A stretch of DNA of 64,000 nucleotides from Atopsyche davidsoni (Eukaryota; Arthropoda; Insecta; Trichoptera; Hydrobiosidae). Position 1 is the first letter of the stretch, and each line of letters starts with the position of its first letter. The stretch spans positions 2,852,001 through 2,916,000 of the forward strand of contig JAILWY010000021.1 of assembly GCA_022113835.1 (NCBI GenBank), written 5' to 3'. The notes beneath the pieces are model-generated. The model was not told where the DNA came from and did no database searches. It saw nothing but the letters and a program-made list of their open reading frames with translations. The position numbers and the translations under genes are program-made. This document shows positions 49,426 through 61,985 of this stretch, one piece after another.

Positions 49426-52400
49426 GGAGGATTAGCGAGGACCCAGCGGTCTGGGTGGGTTTCTGGGCTGTTGTAGCAGCTAGAAACTTGTAGTTGTTTG
49501 AAAAACTTTGATGGTCCCCGTGGCAGTTCTGCCAGCGAAACAATAAATAACCTACACAGTGTGCGTAGGGCCGGTCCGGGAAGCCATGTGGTGGCGCACT
49601 CAAGTACTATATTACGTTTCTGGCAAACTTTTGCTTAGTTTCAGGGGCTATTTTAGGATGAAAGAGATGTTATGAGCAATGTCAAAAACATACGTGCATT
49701 ATTCGGAAAACTACACAGGCATCGGAGAGATTTTCAGAAAAAAATGTTCATATCTTATGGTACTTGTTTTTCAATATATGATCATTGGTTTAACACCCTT
49801 ACATACATAAATAAAATATAATATTATTTTATATAAATTATTAATGTTTGTAAAAAATATTAAATATATAAAATAAAAAATGAGAGAAGCAATTTTTCGC
49901 GACAGCGGTGTTATATTCTTCAGGAAAATATATTTCACATTTTCATACAAAGGGGTTGAATAAACTGCGTACGCTCAATTCTAAAGCTTTTTTTTAGCTA
50001 GAAATAAACAGTGGAAAATTATGATGGGGGTGATAATGATATATTATATATACGCGATTATAATTGAGAGATATTTTTATTTTGTAAAGGTAAAAAATCA
50101 CCTTTCGTTCAGGGCAGGTAGGCAGACAAAGCCTCCGTCGGTTCAGAAAGAACTTGTAAATAAATTCGAGGCAGGCATTGTTGCAAAATGACCCCATTAG
50201 CCGGGAGCTCTCCCGCATTTATCAGAGTTTGTGTTTTCACTATGTGGAAAAAATATTATACGGCTGGCATTGCAGACTTCGTGGAAGAAATTTAAAGTAT
50301 CTAACTTTTGTGTTTTTTTATGGATTCACGGCTAGTATCGTTTATTTCTTTTGTTCTTATTTTTTGAGGCGTTCAATTTCAAATGTGATTTATAATTTAC
50401 AACCAAATGTTTGATTATAATATTGAAAATATGATTCAGGTTGTTACAATTTTTTTTAAATTTATTTTGATATTCTATTGATATTTATATGCTTTTTAAT
50501 AAATGTAAAAATTAATCATGCCTAAAAAAATCATATAACATTACTTAGTTACAAGTAATGCAAATATAATCTTTATTCCACGTGTAAAAGTTGTTATCAG
50601 AATATTTAAATTTTATGTTTTATTTGACATTTGCGTTCTTTTTTTAAAAAAGTTGAATCTTGATTCACAGTGAAAATTATTTTATAAGTTATTTGATATA
50701 CTTTAAAATATTTTATTATTAAGTACTGTTAATTAAATACTAATAAAATATAAAATTACTTTAGTTAAATCTAATTTTTATCTTCATTACCATGAAAGAA
50801 TTTAATGTAATTTAAATTTGTAATATTTGATAGTAACATTAATTTTTATTTACATATTTTTTGATGGGTATAAAACGTAGTATAAAATAATCTTATTTTG
50901 AATATAAGTCACGTATATCTTGATTCCATGGGAGCAAGCTGTAGCTCGCCTGCAGCTCAGATAAGTGAGAGTTATCCCTTTAAAAAGCGCGGCATTGTGC
51001 TCTTGGGTTTTTCATGGACAGGTTTTTCTTTGACAAATGGCCTAATAAGCTGCGCAGCCTGCCATAATGGAGCCAGTCCCATTGTGAAACTTCAGCTTAA
51101 ATTCAAATTATTAGCTCGGGCGTTCAATATCACACGGAAACCTCTCGCGGAGCAGCGCCGCCGCCGAAACAAACTATGAGAATGTTCAAGAAACAATTCC
51201 ACTGTATACTTTCTCGAGAAATTTTAAAGAATATTATAAAAAAAAACATATATGAAACGACGAGTAAAATCCTTGATTTTTTATATCATTTTTTACTCAT
51301 AAGTAACAACCGTGTTTTCATTTTTTAACCGTACTTATTATGTTAACAAAGCTTAAGTAATCAGTTCGATCATGGACCGAAGAAATAAATTCTTTAAATT
51401 TTTATCACGACGCTGATCAAATATTTTATAATCTTACTTATGTATTAGATTAGACGATGTAATTTTTATTTGTGTTCATAAATATTTATTTATTAAGCTG
51501 AAAACCTTTACCAGGACAATAAAACTATAGTTCTATATGACGTATACGCCATGTAATAAATTGTAATAGTTATATCAAAATTTGAACCAAAAATATGTTT
51601 ATATAAATATGCACGTATAAAAGTCGATGAAAAAAAGTCATTCAAAATAAATGTTGCACTATATTATGAAATGTAAGATTTCCAGTGCCTAATTGAACGC
51701 CCTGCATTCAAGTTATCCTGAAAAGACAGCCACTGGTTTACCTTGTACTCTGCGCCGCTGAAAAATAACTTCTTTAGAAACGCCGGGCGCCCCGGGAAGA
51801 TGGATTTTTGTTCGCGCTCTAATGCGAGTTTGGGATTTTATTTGAAAGACTTTTTTTGCGATTATTAGCCAGTTTTGATAAATGGTCCGAGAGCTTTTCG
51901 GTCGCTACCTCTTTGCGGAGCCTTCCGCTAAATTATGTTTATTAGAGAATTAAATAGGGGAAAATATAAGGTTTTTAACATCAAATACAGTTGTCATAAC
52001 TGATAAAATAATTTGATTGCTATGTATATACAATAAATTATTAAAAACAAAGAAATCAGTTTAAGTATTTTGAATTCAATAAAACAATAAAAAAATAAAA
52101 CTTACACCAATATATTTTACAAAGATCTAGAGTTCATAAACAAATGTTACATAAAAGTTGTTTTTGGAATCATATGTAAACACGAAGAAGCCAAAAGTAG
52201 ATCTTTTAAAAGTAAACAATCTAAATCTCCCACCGTTGTCTTCGGTTGTTTTGGTTCCGTATGTTTATTTGTCTAAAAAGTTAAAATAATAAAATTTTCA
52301 GCGTGACTTAAGTTTTTTTAAATATAAATATAATCTGCTAGAAAATATGCTTTCATACAGAAATATTGTTATTGAAAACAACTTCAGGTTTAAATCTCAA

Positions 52401-52925
52401 TATAAATAATGTTTTTAAGGTATAATTTTCATAGACTAAATTGACCAAAATAAATCGTAAAAAATAATAACAATTAACGAAAAGGTTTATAAATTAAAAC
52501 TGTTATTTTATCAATTTTGGGATATCATTAATTTTGAATAAGTAAAGAAATTGTTTCTATTTAAGAAACATTCCAATAATAAAATACTAAATCATCATTT
52601 ACTTCAGTCAATATTGATTTTCGATTAAAGAAACAATTCAATTATCTCAGCGTATTGGTTTAAAAAAAACGATTTGGATGAATAAAGTACCAAAAACAAT
52701 AAAATAAGTAACTTTATTATTTAAATTTGGCATTTTACACATTAATTATAAGAATTACTTTAAAATAACCAAATGTATTAGCACATATTTATGCTAGTTT
52801 CATACATCTATTTTTCGTTTCGTGCATGCATAAAACAACAACCATTCTTGTACACATTCTTGAAATATTATCACGAGTGAAAGAATATTTTTTAATACAT
52901 ATTTATTCACTTAACTTGACGTAGT
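49426..52925. other. AT-rich noncoding sequence with several islands
   Basis: GC-richer unique islands: 49430-49600, 50095-50215, 50925-51180 (the 94-codon frame here has no recognised domain) and 51670-51930. No splice-framed exon was recognised. Confidence 0.4.
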
Positions 52926-52929
52926 AATA

Positions 52930-53250
52930 CATTTTGGGCCATTAGAGTGCCGCCATTAAGAGACAAAAAGGTACAGATAGTAATCCTCCAGCCCTCCACG
53001 TCGTACAGTTTCCAAGCATCCAGTAAACAGCTTCAACAAATTATCTTTCCCCTATACCACGTGCAGCATGTATAGAGCCTCATGTTTCAAACATTTTTGG
53101 CAAACGCCTAGCCGTAGATTCATCCCCTAGTGATTACCCGCAGCCCCTTAGAAGTGCTGTAATTAGGGTGGTTTTTGTGTCCGGTCAAGTGGCCAACTTC
53201 CAAACTTACCCCAAGATTTAGCACCCTCTCTTCTTTGAGGGTGAGTTATT
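52930..53250. promoter_or_regulatory. Long unique GC-richer island
   Basis: About 300 bases of non-repetitive sequence with CACGTG near 53059, GTAATTAGGG near 53160 (homeodomain core) and a CACCCTC/GAGGGTG hairpin (53222-53243). There is no open frame of note. It looks like the other islands but is one of the longest. Confidence 0.3.
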
Positions 53251-56200
53251 AGATTATTGAATCTAGAATGATTGTGCTTGGGTTTAGAAAAATCTTTAAA
53301 TCAAAATTCCACTGATAATAACTGAATACTTTGTTTCGGATTTATTATTAAAATAGATGATTTTCTGCTTAAATTTGTATTAAATTAGGCATTTCTGTTA
53401 ATCAAGTTATTCAAAAAAATATATAATATTGACATTTGCCATTAAAAATTTTAAAATCAAAGAAATGGAGGTATCTGGATAGAGTTGATGAATAATTAAA
53501 TACTTTTAGATGTTAAAAGTTTCGAAAATATCTTAAAAAAATATTACGAAAAGATTTTTTTAAATAAATTAAGATTAAAAAAGTAGGACATTCGGTGTTA
53601 TAAATATATCAAAAAGCTTCTAATATTTAAAAAAAATTATACTCTGTTTATTTGCTTTCTTACACACATCTTGTCTGGAATCCATATATAAATATATATA
53701 TATATATACTTTTCCAAGCACTGAAGGCATTCATTACACAGGGGATTTTTTTAAAAGGGGACCTTTGGATTACGCGTCCACACTTCGCTGCTGCCAAGTG
53801 TCGTAATTGGAGCTTTTTCTACAAGAAAAAAGAAGACTTGCTCTGAAATTTGCATCGTTGCCTTTCATTAGACTTTACGTCCCGGATTAGTACAGAAAGA
53901 TATGGAAACGTATTCCCAAGATTACTCGGATTTACCCTTTTTAAATGCATGTACAACTTTTTCTCCTTTGAACGAAATTCGCTACACAAATGCAATAACA
54001 ACGTTCTGCTACGTTTATACTCTACGAAATATTTGATTAGTTTTTTTTATTATTTTTATGTCTTACGGAGTTTTGAATGAATGAATTAAAAACTAAGTAT
54101 AAATGAAGTAAATTCAACGAAAAAATAAATTATACAATGAACACGTAAAAATTATAAAAAATAAATAAGTTAAAAAAATAAATATTAATCGATCCTAAGA
54201 TACTGCATTACCAACAATTACTTAATTTTAATAAATACAGCATTTCAGGTAGTTTGATAAGAAGTTTGCAAAAAGTGGCAAAGATTACTTTTTGCAAACT
54301 GTATATCTGATTAGCCGGTTTTAATAAAACTGAATGAATGTGGAAAAAAATGAACGAATTGCCTCAAAGCCGGAAAAACATACAACGTGATTCCTTCATT
54401 GGGCTTAAATTAAATAAAAAAAAACATCACACTGGTTGCTGGTGTAACCATACTGTGATATTCGAAGAAAAAAAAAGGAATTCCCCTAAGGGCATGAAAT
54501 ATAAGAATTCAATTACTTGTATGAACAAGCATTCTTAATAAAAAGAAATTCATTTTAAATCCGAATATTGTACTCTCATAAAATGACAAGATCTTTTCAT
54601 CCAGATTTAATTAATTTGAATACGCCTCCCCCTCGGGGAGTCGATTGTTTCTACTTGATGAATTAATCTAAAGCGATGAACTCTTCTCGTTTCGGGGCCT
54701 CGTTGATCGAGGAATCCCAAAGTTTTTCATTTGCTAAGTACACAAAAGTTAATACGGAAATGTTCCATCAAATAATAATTTATCTCGTCTGACTTGACGA
54801 GTTGTGCAAAAATGCAGGCGGGATTTCTTTTGATGCGAGCAGCGCCTGCTCCGCGGGAGATGCTGAAGATTTCATTAATTACAAAAATATTCCCATTCTC
54901 GGAAAAGTTTTTCAGGTTCTTTTATATTTTTTCGGAAAAATAAAGTAAAAAATCAGAAAAACCCTTTCGTTTGGAAAATGGCTGAAAATGTTTTTTTTTT
55001 ATAACCGTAATTATAAAATAATCATTTATTTTTGAACTGAAACATGACATTTGAATAAAATAAAATATTTGTTAAATCCACATTATTAACGTTTAAAGCA
55101 ATATTGTATACTCAATATTTAGGTAATCAATTTAAAAATAAAGCACTGTAATATTTCAACCTGTGCCCAAAATAATGCTTTTGACGATTTTTCTCTTTGT
55201 CTTGTTATAATTTAGTTTTCAACAAAATCATTTTTATTGATAAATTATAAAATATCTCCATACATGATCTAATGTAGTATTAATAATATTTGTATGAATA
55301 AATGACGATTTTAAAAATCTTTAATTTTTTTTAAATTATTGTTTTCAAATGTTATAAATACTACATTCTTGAGGGTTATGCCGTGTTTTTCCCTCAAAGA
55401 TTTCCCCATTACCGGAACCGGTACACCCAGGAACTCAGTATTTATATTTGTTATATAATGCTTTTACAGATGTGTACTGAAAATATTTTCAGACAAATTA
55501 AATTATTTATCACATTTTTTCAAAATTACACCGCATTATAAGTAGATATTTGTAATAAAAAGTAATAAATAAAGCTACGTCTTAGAGTTTGGAAATATAC
55601 AAACTAACAATAGAAATGAAAAGTTAGGGTCATATTTGACAAGATATGCAAAGCAACGCTTTTTATGCGAATTAGGTGAATGTTTTAAAACAGCAGTTAA
55701 AATGGTTCATAGAGGAAGTAAATCATCACGACCACATAATAACTTTTACTTCAAAATATAATATTTTGAAACGTAAATAAAATTTATGTTCTAATACAGA
55801 ATGCAGTTAAGGAGGAGTTTCCTAAAACTTGCATGGACGGTATACTCGTAATACAGCTTTGCTCTTTCTCAGAGCACATATTTTTGTAAAGTTGGTTTCC
55901 CTCCAGAAGTCGGCGTAGACACCATAAATTCTGCAAAATCTCAAGACGTATCGCAGGTACATTACTTGGCGCATACATTAGCTCTAACAACTTGAGTTAT
56001 TACAATCTGAGGAGATAGCAAGAGGATTCATATGGAATATTTGAAATATATTTAATCACGGTGTTGGAGAATAATTTAATATAAATATTAAAAAGTACTT
56101 ATTTCAGTGAGTAAACTTCAAGTCTGATTTTCTAAATATTTTTATATGATATGCTCCATCCTGAAACTTGGTAATATTTAATAATCAAATCGTTGTTTTG

Positions 56201-59200
56201 AAAATATAAACAATTTTGCCAACATAAGTAGTTGGTTTTGTAATAAATTTAAAAATATTAAATTTATAATATTTCGTTACCAAGATGCTACTTTTATTTT
56301 AAGTAACTTTTAGTAATGCTACCGAAAAAAAAATATTTTTAAAAAATAATTTATTTTTCACCCTCTCTTACATTTCTATACCTCCGAAATTTAACTGCTC
56401 TATGGTCGTTGGTATAAGAATCCTGGCTACTTAGTTACTTAGTAAACACCTTTGTTTTTTCGTGGTCTACTACTAGTGTGAAGTAAAATTTACGAATGTA
56501 CTGCAATAAAAGTGGCCGAGCCTGCACCTATTAATAACAACCTGCTTATTACGTTTTCGTGAAAATATTACAGATAAAACGGCTACCAAGAGAAAAAGAC
56601 ACTGGTTTTTTACTATCAAATAAAACATTTAAACTTGAATTATATTTGGCACGTGGTTACTAGGTTATTGACTTGAGTAATGTGTTTTGGAAGCTCTTGT
56701 AAAATATGCAAACCAGATAATAAAAACAACTAAATATTTTTTGAATAATTAGCACAATGGTGATTTATACACCGTGATACAACAAATATAGTAAAAAATC
56801 TTAGGTTAAAAGAATGTGTGGGATAAATTTGTCAGGTGGACACATGAACACTGCTTATTTAATAATATGGTTAGTTAACTTACCTAGATGGTGTGTCTAT
56901 TGGATCCAATAGAGATGGCATACAGCCGGATTTATCTGCAAAAAATTAAATATAAAAATAAAGGTTTCACGATGCCTTAATTAAATATTATATAATTGTG
57001 TGGTATTAACAAAGCTTAGCATGTTTTTATAAAATGAAATATTGCTGTTTTTTAGCAAAATATAAAAGTAATAAATGTAAATGAGAATGTATACTTAAAA
57101 TATTGAATAAGAGTTTATTACGAATTTCTGGAATATACAACAATAACGATAACGATTGACAAAAAATTAATAAGGACTTGTTAAAAATTTATAACTGAAA
57201 AAACAATTATTAGAATTTTATTTTGAAAGCTCCAACTGTGATTTTTGTAAAGCTTTTAAGTTATTGCCACGCAAAATTTTACTTAAAATATTTTTCTCGA
57301 ACTCTATAGCCCATACGTCTCGGAATTTGTGAGTCGAAGAGACTTTGCTAATGAGCGTTTACCTGACATTAATTTTTTTAATGGATTTATTGTGAATCTG
57401 TAGATTTTTTTATCAAAGATTTATTAACTGTACATTACAAAATCAAAAAAATTTATCACTTCACAAATACACTATAATTTGGAATAAATAGTCGTCAATC
57501 AGAACAGTACTTAACAAAAAACAGAAAAGCGTTAAAAATCGATATAATGAAGAAAAGCTTTCAGATTATTAAATACTTAAGACGTGTACTGGTCTTTTAT
57601 ATTCATTATTATTATTTTTTCAATGCAAAATTTTTTTGTCGATGCTACTACTTAGTTAAGGTTCTTTTTCTATCTGTAAAAAAATATTTGAAGAGGCGCA
57701 TTCCTTCTTGTGCTTCCATTCAATAATTATCATTGCAAATGCATTAAAATATTCTTTAAAATTGGTTATTTTTGGATTTGATTGTGTATCATTTTAACTG
57801 ATATATTTAAAATAAATTATAGTAAGAATCAGCACTTCAGCACCTTTACGGCGTGATTGGTCTAATACAGCCGTTTATTATAATCAGGGAGAACTAGTTG
57901 ACCTGAGAATTTTTACTATATCAATTTAATATATTTTACGGTTATTACAATAAAAAAACAAGATAGCCTTATTTAAAATTTAAAAACGGTATAGAGATTA
58001 AATTATCAACAAAATTCCTAAAATCACTTTAATGTTTATTACATACTTTTTATGTTAGATTTTTATTAAATTTTCATTTATTGCCGTTTCAAATTAAGCT
58101 TAAATCGATATTAGATTCAATTTTTTTTATAACGATAAAACTTTTAATAATTGAATGACTAAAAAATTGGGTAATGTAAAATTTAGCAAAGAGCTGGTCA
58201 TTACAAATTTTGACACCACAAAGCTCCTACAAAGTGAAACATTTCTTCTGTAAAAGTATGTATTGTATTGTCGGAAGGGAGGATCGGAGTTTTGGTAGAG
58301 ATGTACTCTTATCAGAGAGGTCTGGTCTTCGGAATGATTGCATTCCACCAGAGTGAAGACTTAGTATGTTCTAAACATCAAAAAGCTTATGGACCAAATT
58401 TACGGGACCCAAATAAATGCTTTTCGGGATACAGAAAATTCTAGTAGTTATTACAACAAAAATCGCTACCAACTACAGTAACCATTTTGTTTGTTTTACT
58501 GAATTTATTTTTAATAATGTCTCAGTAATATACGGTGTCGTAAAAAGTCTTAGTTTATGTTCAAACTACGCCTGAAAAACACCAGCTAGGATGTTATTTT
58601 TTTTATAAAATATTTATTATTCGTTATTAAATTATTTTGATCGAACTTTTGGAGAAAGTTTGAAATTGGTGTTAAAAATAAGTTGTATAATCAATAACTG
58701 CAATAAATCGTAACATGTTTGCAAGTTAATATGCATTGATGTTTGCTTCAAAAATAGTTTTCATTTACAAAATATTTAGTACTTTTAATTTTGTATTCTG
58801 CAAATTGTGGTCAATGAATTGTGGTCGATGAATCATCTCAATTTTCGTCCATACAGTTTTCTGTACCCGTCCTCTCTATTCTCTAGTTTCTGTGGAAGTT
58901 CCAAACATTGTCTTTAACAACAGTTTGCATTTAACGGTTGAAGAAAATTTTGACTGTTTTGTAGTGCTTTAATTGAAAGACTCCCGCGAGTTCAATAGTA
59001 GTTTTTGCTTGTCATTTGCAACGTATTTATCACCCTTTAACAGTGCAATTATTTTCAGTTTCGGTTTATTTCTGTTTACAATCTCAATACGAGAAACAAT
59101 GGGATTTGCTTTACGACTTACTGAATAACCGAATATATCTCATTGTTTTATGTATAATTAAGTGCATCTTGTATGTAGTATCTGTAAATATGTTTTAAAT

Positions 59201-60681
59201 ACTGAAACTAAAAAACGGTACAGAAATTAACAATTCTCATAATGGAGACAGTTTTTCACAAAATATGTTTGTTATTTTAGTAATGTGATTATTAAACTAA
59301 AAGGAACAATAAAACGTTTTAGCAATTGCTTCTAGTCTAAAATAGCATGAATACCTATAAAATTTGTAATTTTAATTACGCAATATTGTCATTTGATGAA
59401 AACGAATAAATCAGTTGTAGTACCTTTTTTTTGCATTTTAATAAATATAATTGCTAAAAAGATAATTAATAAATTATCAAAACTAGGTTCATGATGACTT
59501 CAGAATAAAAAAAGTTGAAATAATTAAATATTTTTTCAACGAAAAAGATAAATAACTGGTATCGTTATGTTATCGGTACAGTTAAATCAAACCTTTATAA
59601 ATAAAAAACAAAACGTATGAATGACCTATTCATTAATTGTTAGCATATCAAAAATATTATGAATAAAAATAGTAAAAACTTGTGGAACCTATTAAAAGGT
59701 ATAAGCATATATATATTTTTGAATAAATAAAAAAACAGATACGTAATTTAATTGTAAAATTCTGTTGAAATAAAACAAAAAAAATTGTAAAATAAATTCA
59801 ACATACGTATAAAGTGAATGTAACATTCCGAGGACTTTAATTTAAAAAAAAGCCTCAATTATTTTTTACCCTGTAGCCAACCCTTAAATACGTGCTAACT
59901 GTAGGGGTAGTTTTTCATGTCTGCAGCACTAATATAACAAACGTTAAGTTCAGCTATAAACAGGCGACAATCTGGCATAATATTACATTGTCAAGCGTGT
60001 AACTTTATCTCAAGGTAGAGCGACTGTACTTCACGGAATTAAATGCCAAATTAACGTTGGCTTTCTTGCAGGTGTCAAAGGGAAATTAAAATTTTACCTT
60101 CGTGTTATTTAAAACTAAGCTTGCTTTATTATTTAAATTAAATATACGCGCGTCATATATTATATAGTAAATTTATTAGGTTGAATTATAATATTTCCTT
60201 TTTTACGAGTAGATTGAATTGATTCAGGTAGGTTGGTATGGCGGTGCGTCACACAAAGGAAATATCTCTTTGATACGAAAACCAGGTAGATTTTTCATGT
60301 TCAATACGAAATATAAAAATTAACAATATCCATTTGAATACTAGTGATTTATAAACTCCAAGTCAAAATTGGGATTCGTTTGTAGTTAAAATAATATTTC
60401 AAATTTCAATTTTAAAAAATATATAGTAGTTAGCACAAAATAAATTTTGTAGACAATTTTTAAAAATCTTGCTGTACCAATACCAATGTGTATTTTAAAT
60501 GTTTTCAGTACTTACGATTAATCCACATATATTTTTAATAAAAAAATACATGTAATCGATTCACATATGAAACTAAGACCCATTTTTTTCCATACTAACT
60601 CTCGAATAATTAACTTTATTAAAAGAATTACTTAGAAATAAGATTATATACATAATCAGGTGATTTCTAAAATAATATTTA

Positions 60682-60717
<36 letters not shown>

Positions 60718-61755
60718 ACGAGTAATTCAATATTATTAATTGCAATTTCGTAAGCACGTCGGAATGAGGTCATGTTTTGCATGTCTCGAGTGCGTGGTGA
60801 TAGGTTAGGTTAGAACAAAATTTCATTACCAATTTAATTAATTTCAAAGGGAAGGCTCACTTTGATGCTTGTCGCATAAATAATAATTGGAATGTGTAGC
60901 TTACATGTTGTGTTTTTCGTATACGGAAAACAGATTTTCAAAATAACGTTATGTTAACATGTTTTATTAAATCCCCTTTACTTAACGCTCTGCATGTCGG
61001 GGATTCCCAGTCGAATGAAGGGAGTTCCCAAGCGATTACTCATCACGCTTTAAATGTCTCTCTTGACTACAGATATGTTTGAAAAAGTATTTCTCTGACA
61101 TAAAAATAGCCTGGAAATATCACAAGTACGATTTTCCTCAGACTGTTTATACTTTTTTGTACAATAATGTACCGATACAAAAAATATTTTTCATAAAATT
61201 TATATTTATGTTACACAAGTATACATTTGAAATATTGATTTTGAAATCTTACTGGATACAATGTGTTGTTACTACTTTAACTATTTTGAATTTAACAAAA
61301 ATATTTTTTTTCAAAAATAAAAATTATCAGCTTAATAATAAACCAACTACCGTATTCCTGTTTTTTAACAGGATAAGCTTATACGGGATTACATTACAGA
61401 ATATTTTAAACTTTTGATTAACCTTGAGAAATATCCCATTAAAATAATAATATTCATTAATGTTGGCAAAAATATGAACAGTCAACTTCCATATTTTCAA
61501 ATTATTTATCACTCTCTGATAAAACAGTTATTTCATATACAAAAAAAAAGATTGAAAGATAGAGATTTTGTTATATTGTTTAGATGAATTTAACAAAACT
61601 TTATTTTATCAATGTTAAAGTGCGCACGTTTTCATCTTAGGCCTTTTGCTCACATGCTCTTTAATGAAAACGTTATAAAAATTGGATTCAAAATACAAAT
61701 TTTTAAACCTCAATTCTCAAGATAAAATTTCAAAAAATTTATTTACAATTTTGTA
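53251..61755. other. AT-rich noncoding sequence
   Basis: No exon seen. TA microsatellites lie at 53692-53709 and 60684-60714. A perfect hairpin occupies 54263-54300 (listed separately). Islands lie at about 53750-53900, 54625-54860, 59875-60080 and 60960-61060. A TAGGTTAGGTTAGA motif at 60801 has about 2.5 units of the insect telomeric pentamer TTAGG, far too short to be a telomere tract. Confidence 0.4.
54263..54300. repeat. Perfect 14-bp hairpin
   Basis: AGTTTGCAAAAAGT (54263-54276) and its exact complement (54287-54300) enclose a 10-base loop. CTGA followed by T (54307-54311) lies six bases after it. That could be a Helitron-type 3' end, although the spacing is shorter than usual and no left end was found. 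Confidence 0.7.
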
Positions 61756-61759
61756 AAGT

Positions 61760-61985
61760 AGTGCGAAAAGCTCTAACCCCTTTGAGGGTGCGTTTTATGC
61801 GAGTAGCCGCCAATAATGCGAGGGATGTCGTTACAGTAATTTATAGTAAGGACTACCCCTAGACTTTCCAAAACTACCCTCAGCCACCCCTGAGGATATT
61901 TGCATAATGATCCCAATCTTCGCTGAGCCTTGGCCGGTTTCTGACAGCGTGATGTTGGAAAGTGTATACTTTCAGGACGGTTATT
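61760..61985. promoter_or_regulatory. Unique island with a perfect POU octamer
   Basis: Contains ATTTGCAT (about 61900), the exact octamer of POU-domain factors, followed by AATGATCC, within a GC-richer block of about 220 bases. No exon signal. Confidence 0.3.

Noticed and set aside
49283..49603. Peptide with internal repeats on the minus strand
   Set aside because: The peptide repeat follows from the DNA tandem repeat, and the copies are not in a conserved frame.
50898..51179. 94-codon plus-strand frame
   Set aside because: No recognised domain and no matched splice sites; the block looks like the other noncoding islands.
60801..60814. Telomeric TTAGG tract
   Set aside because: Only about two and a half units; TTAGG-like words are common in arthropod DNA.
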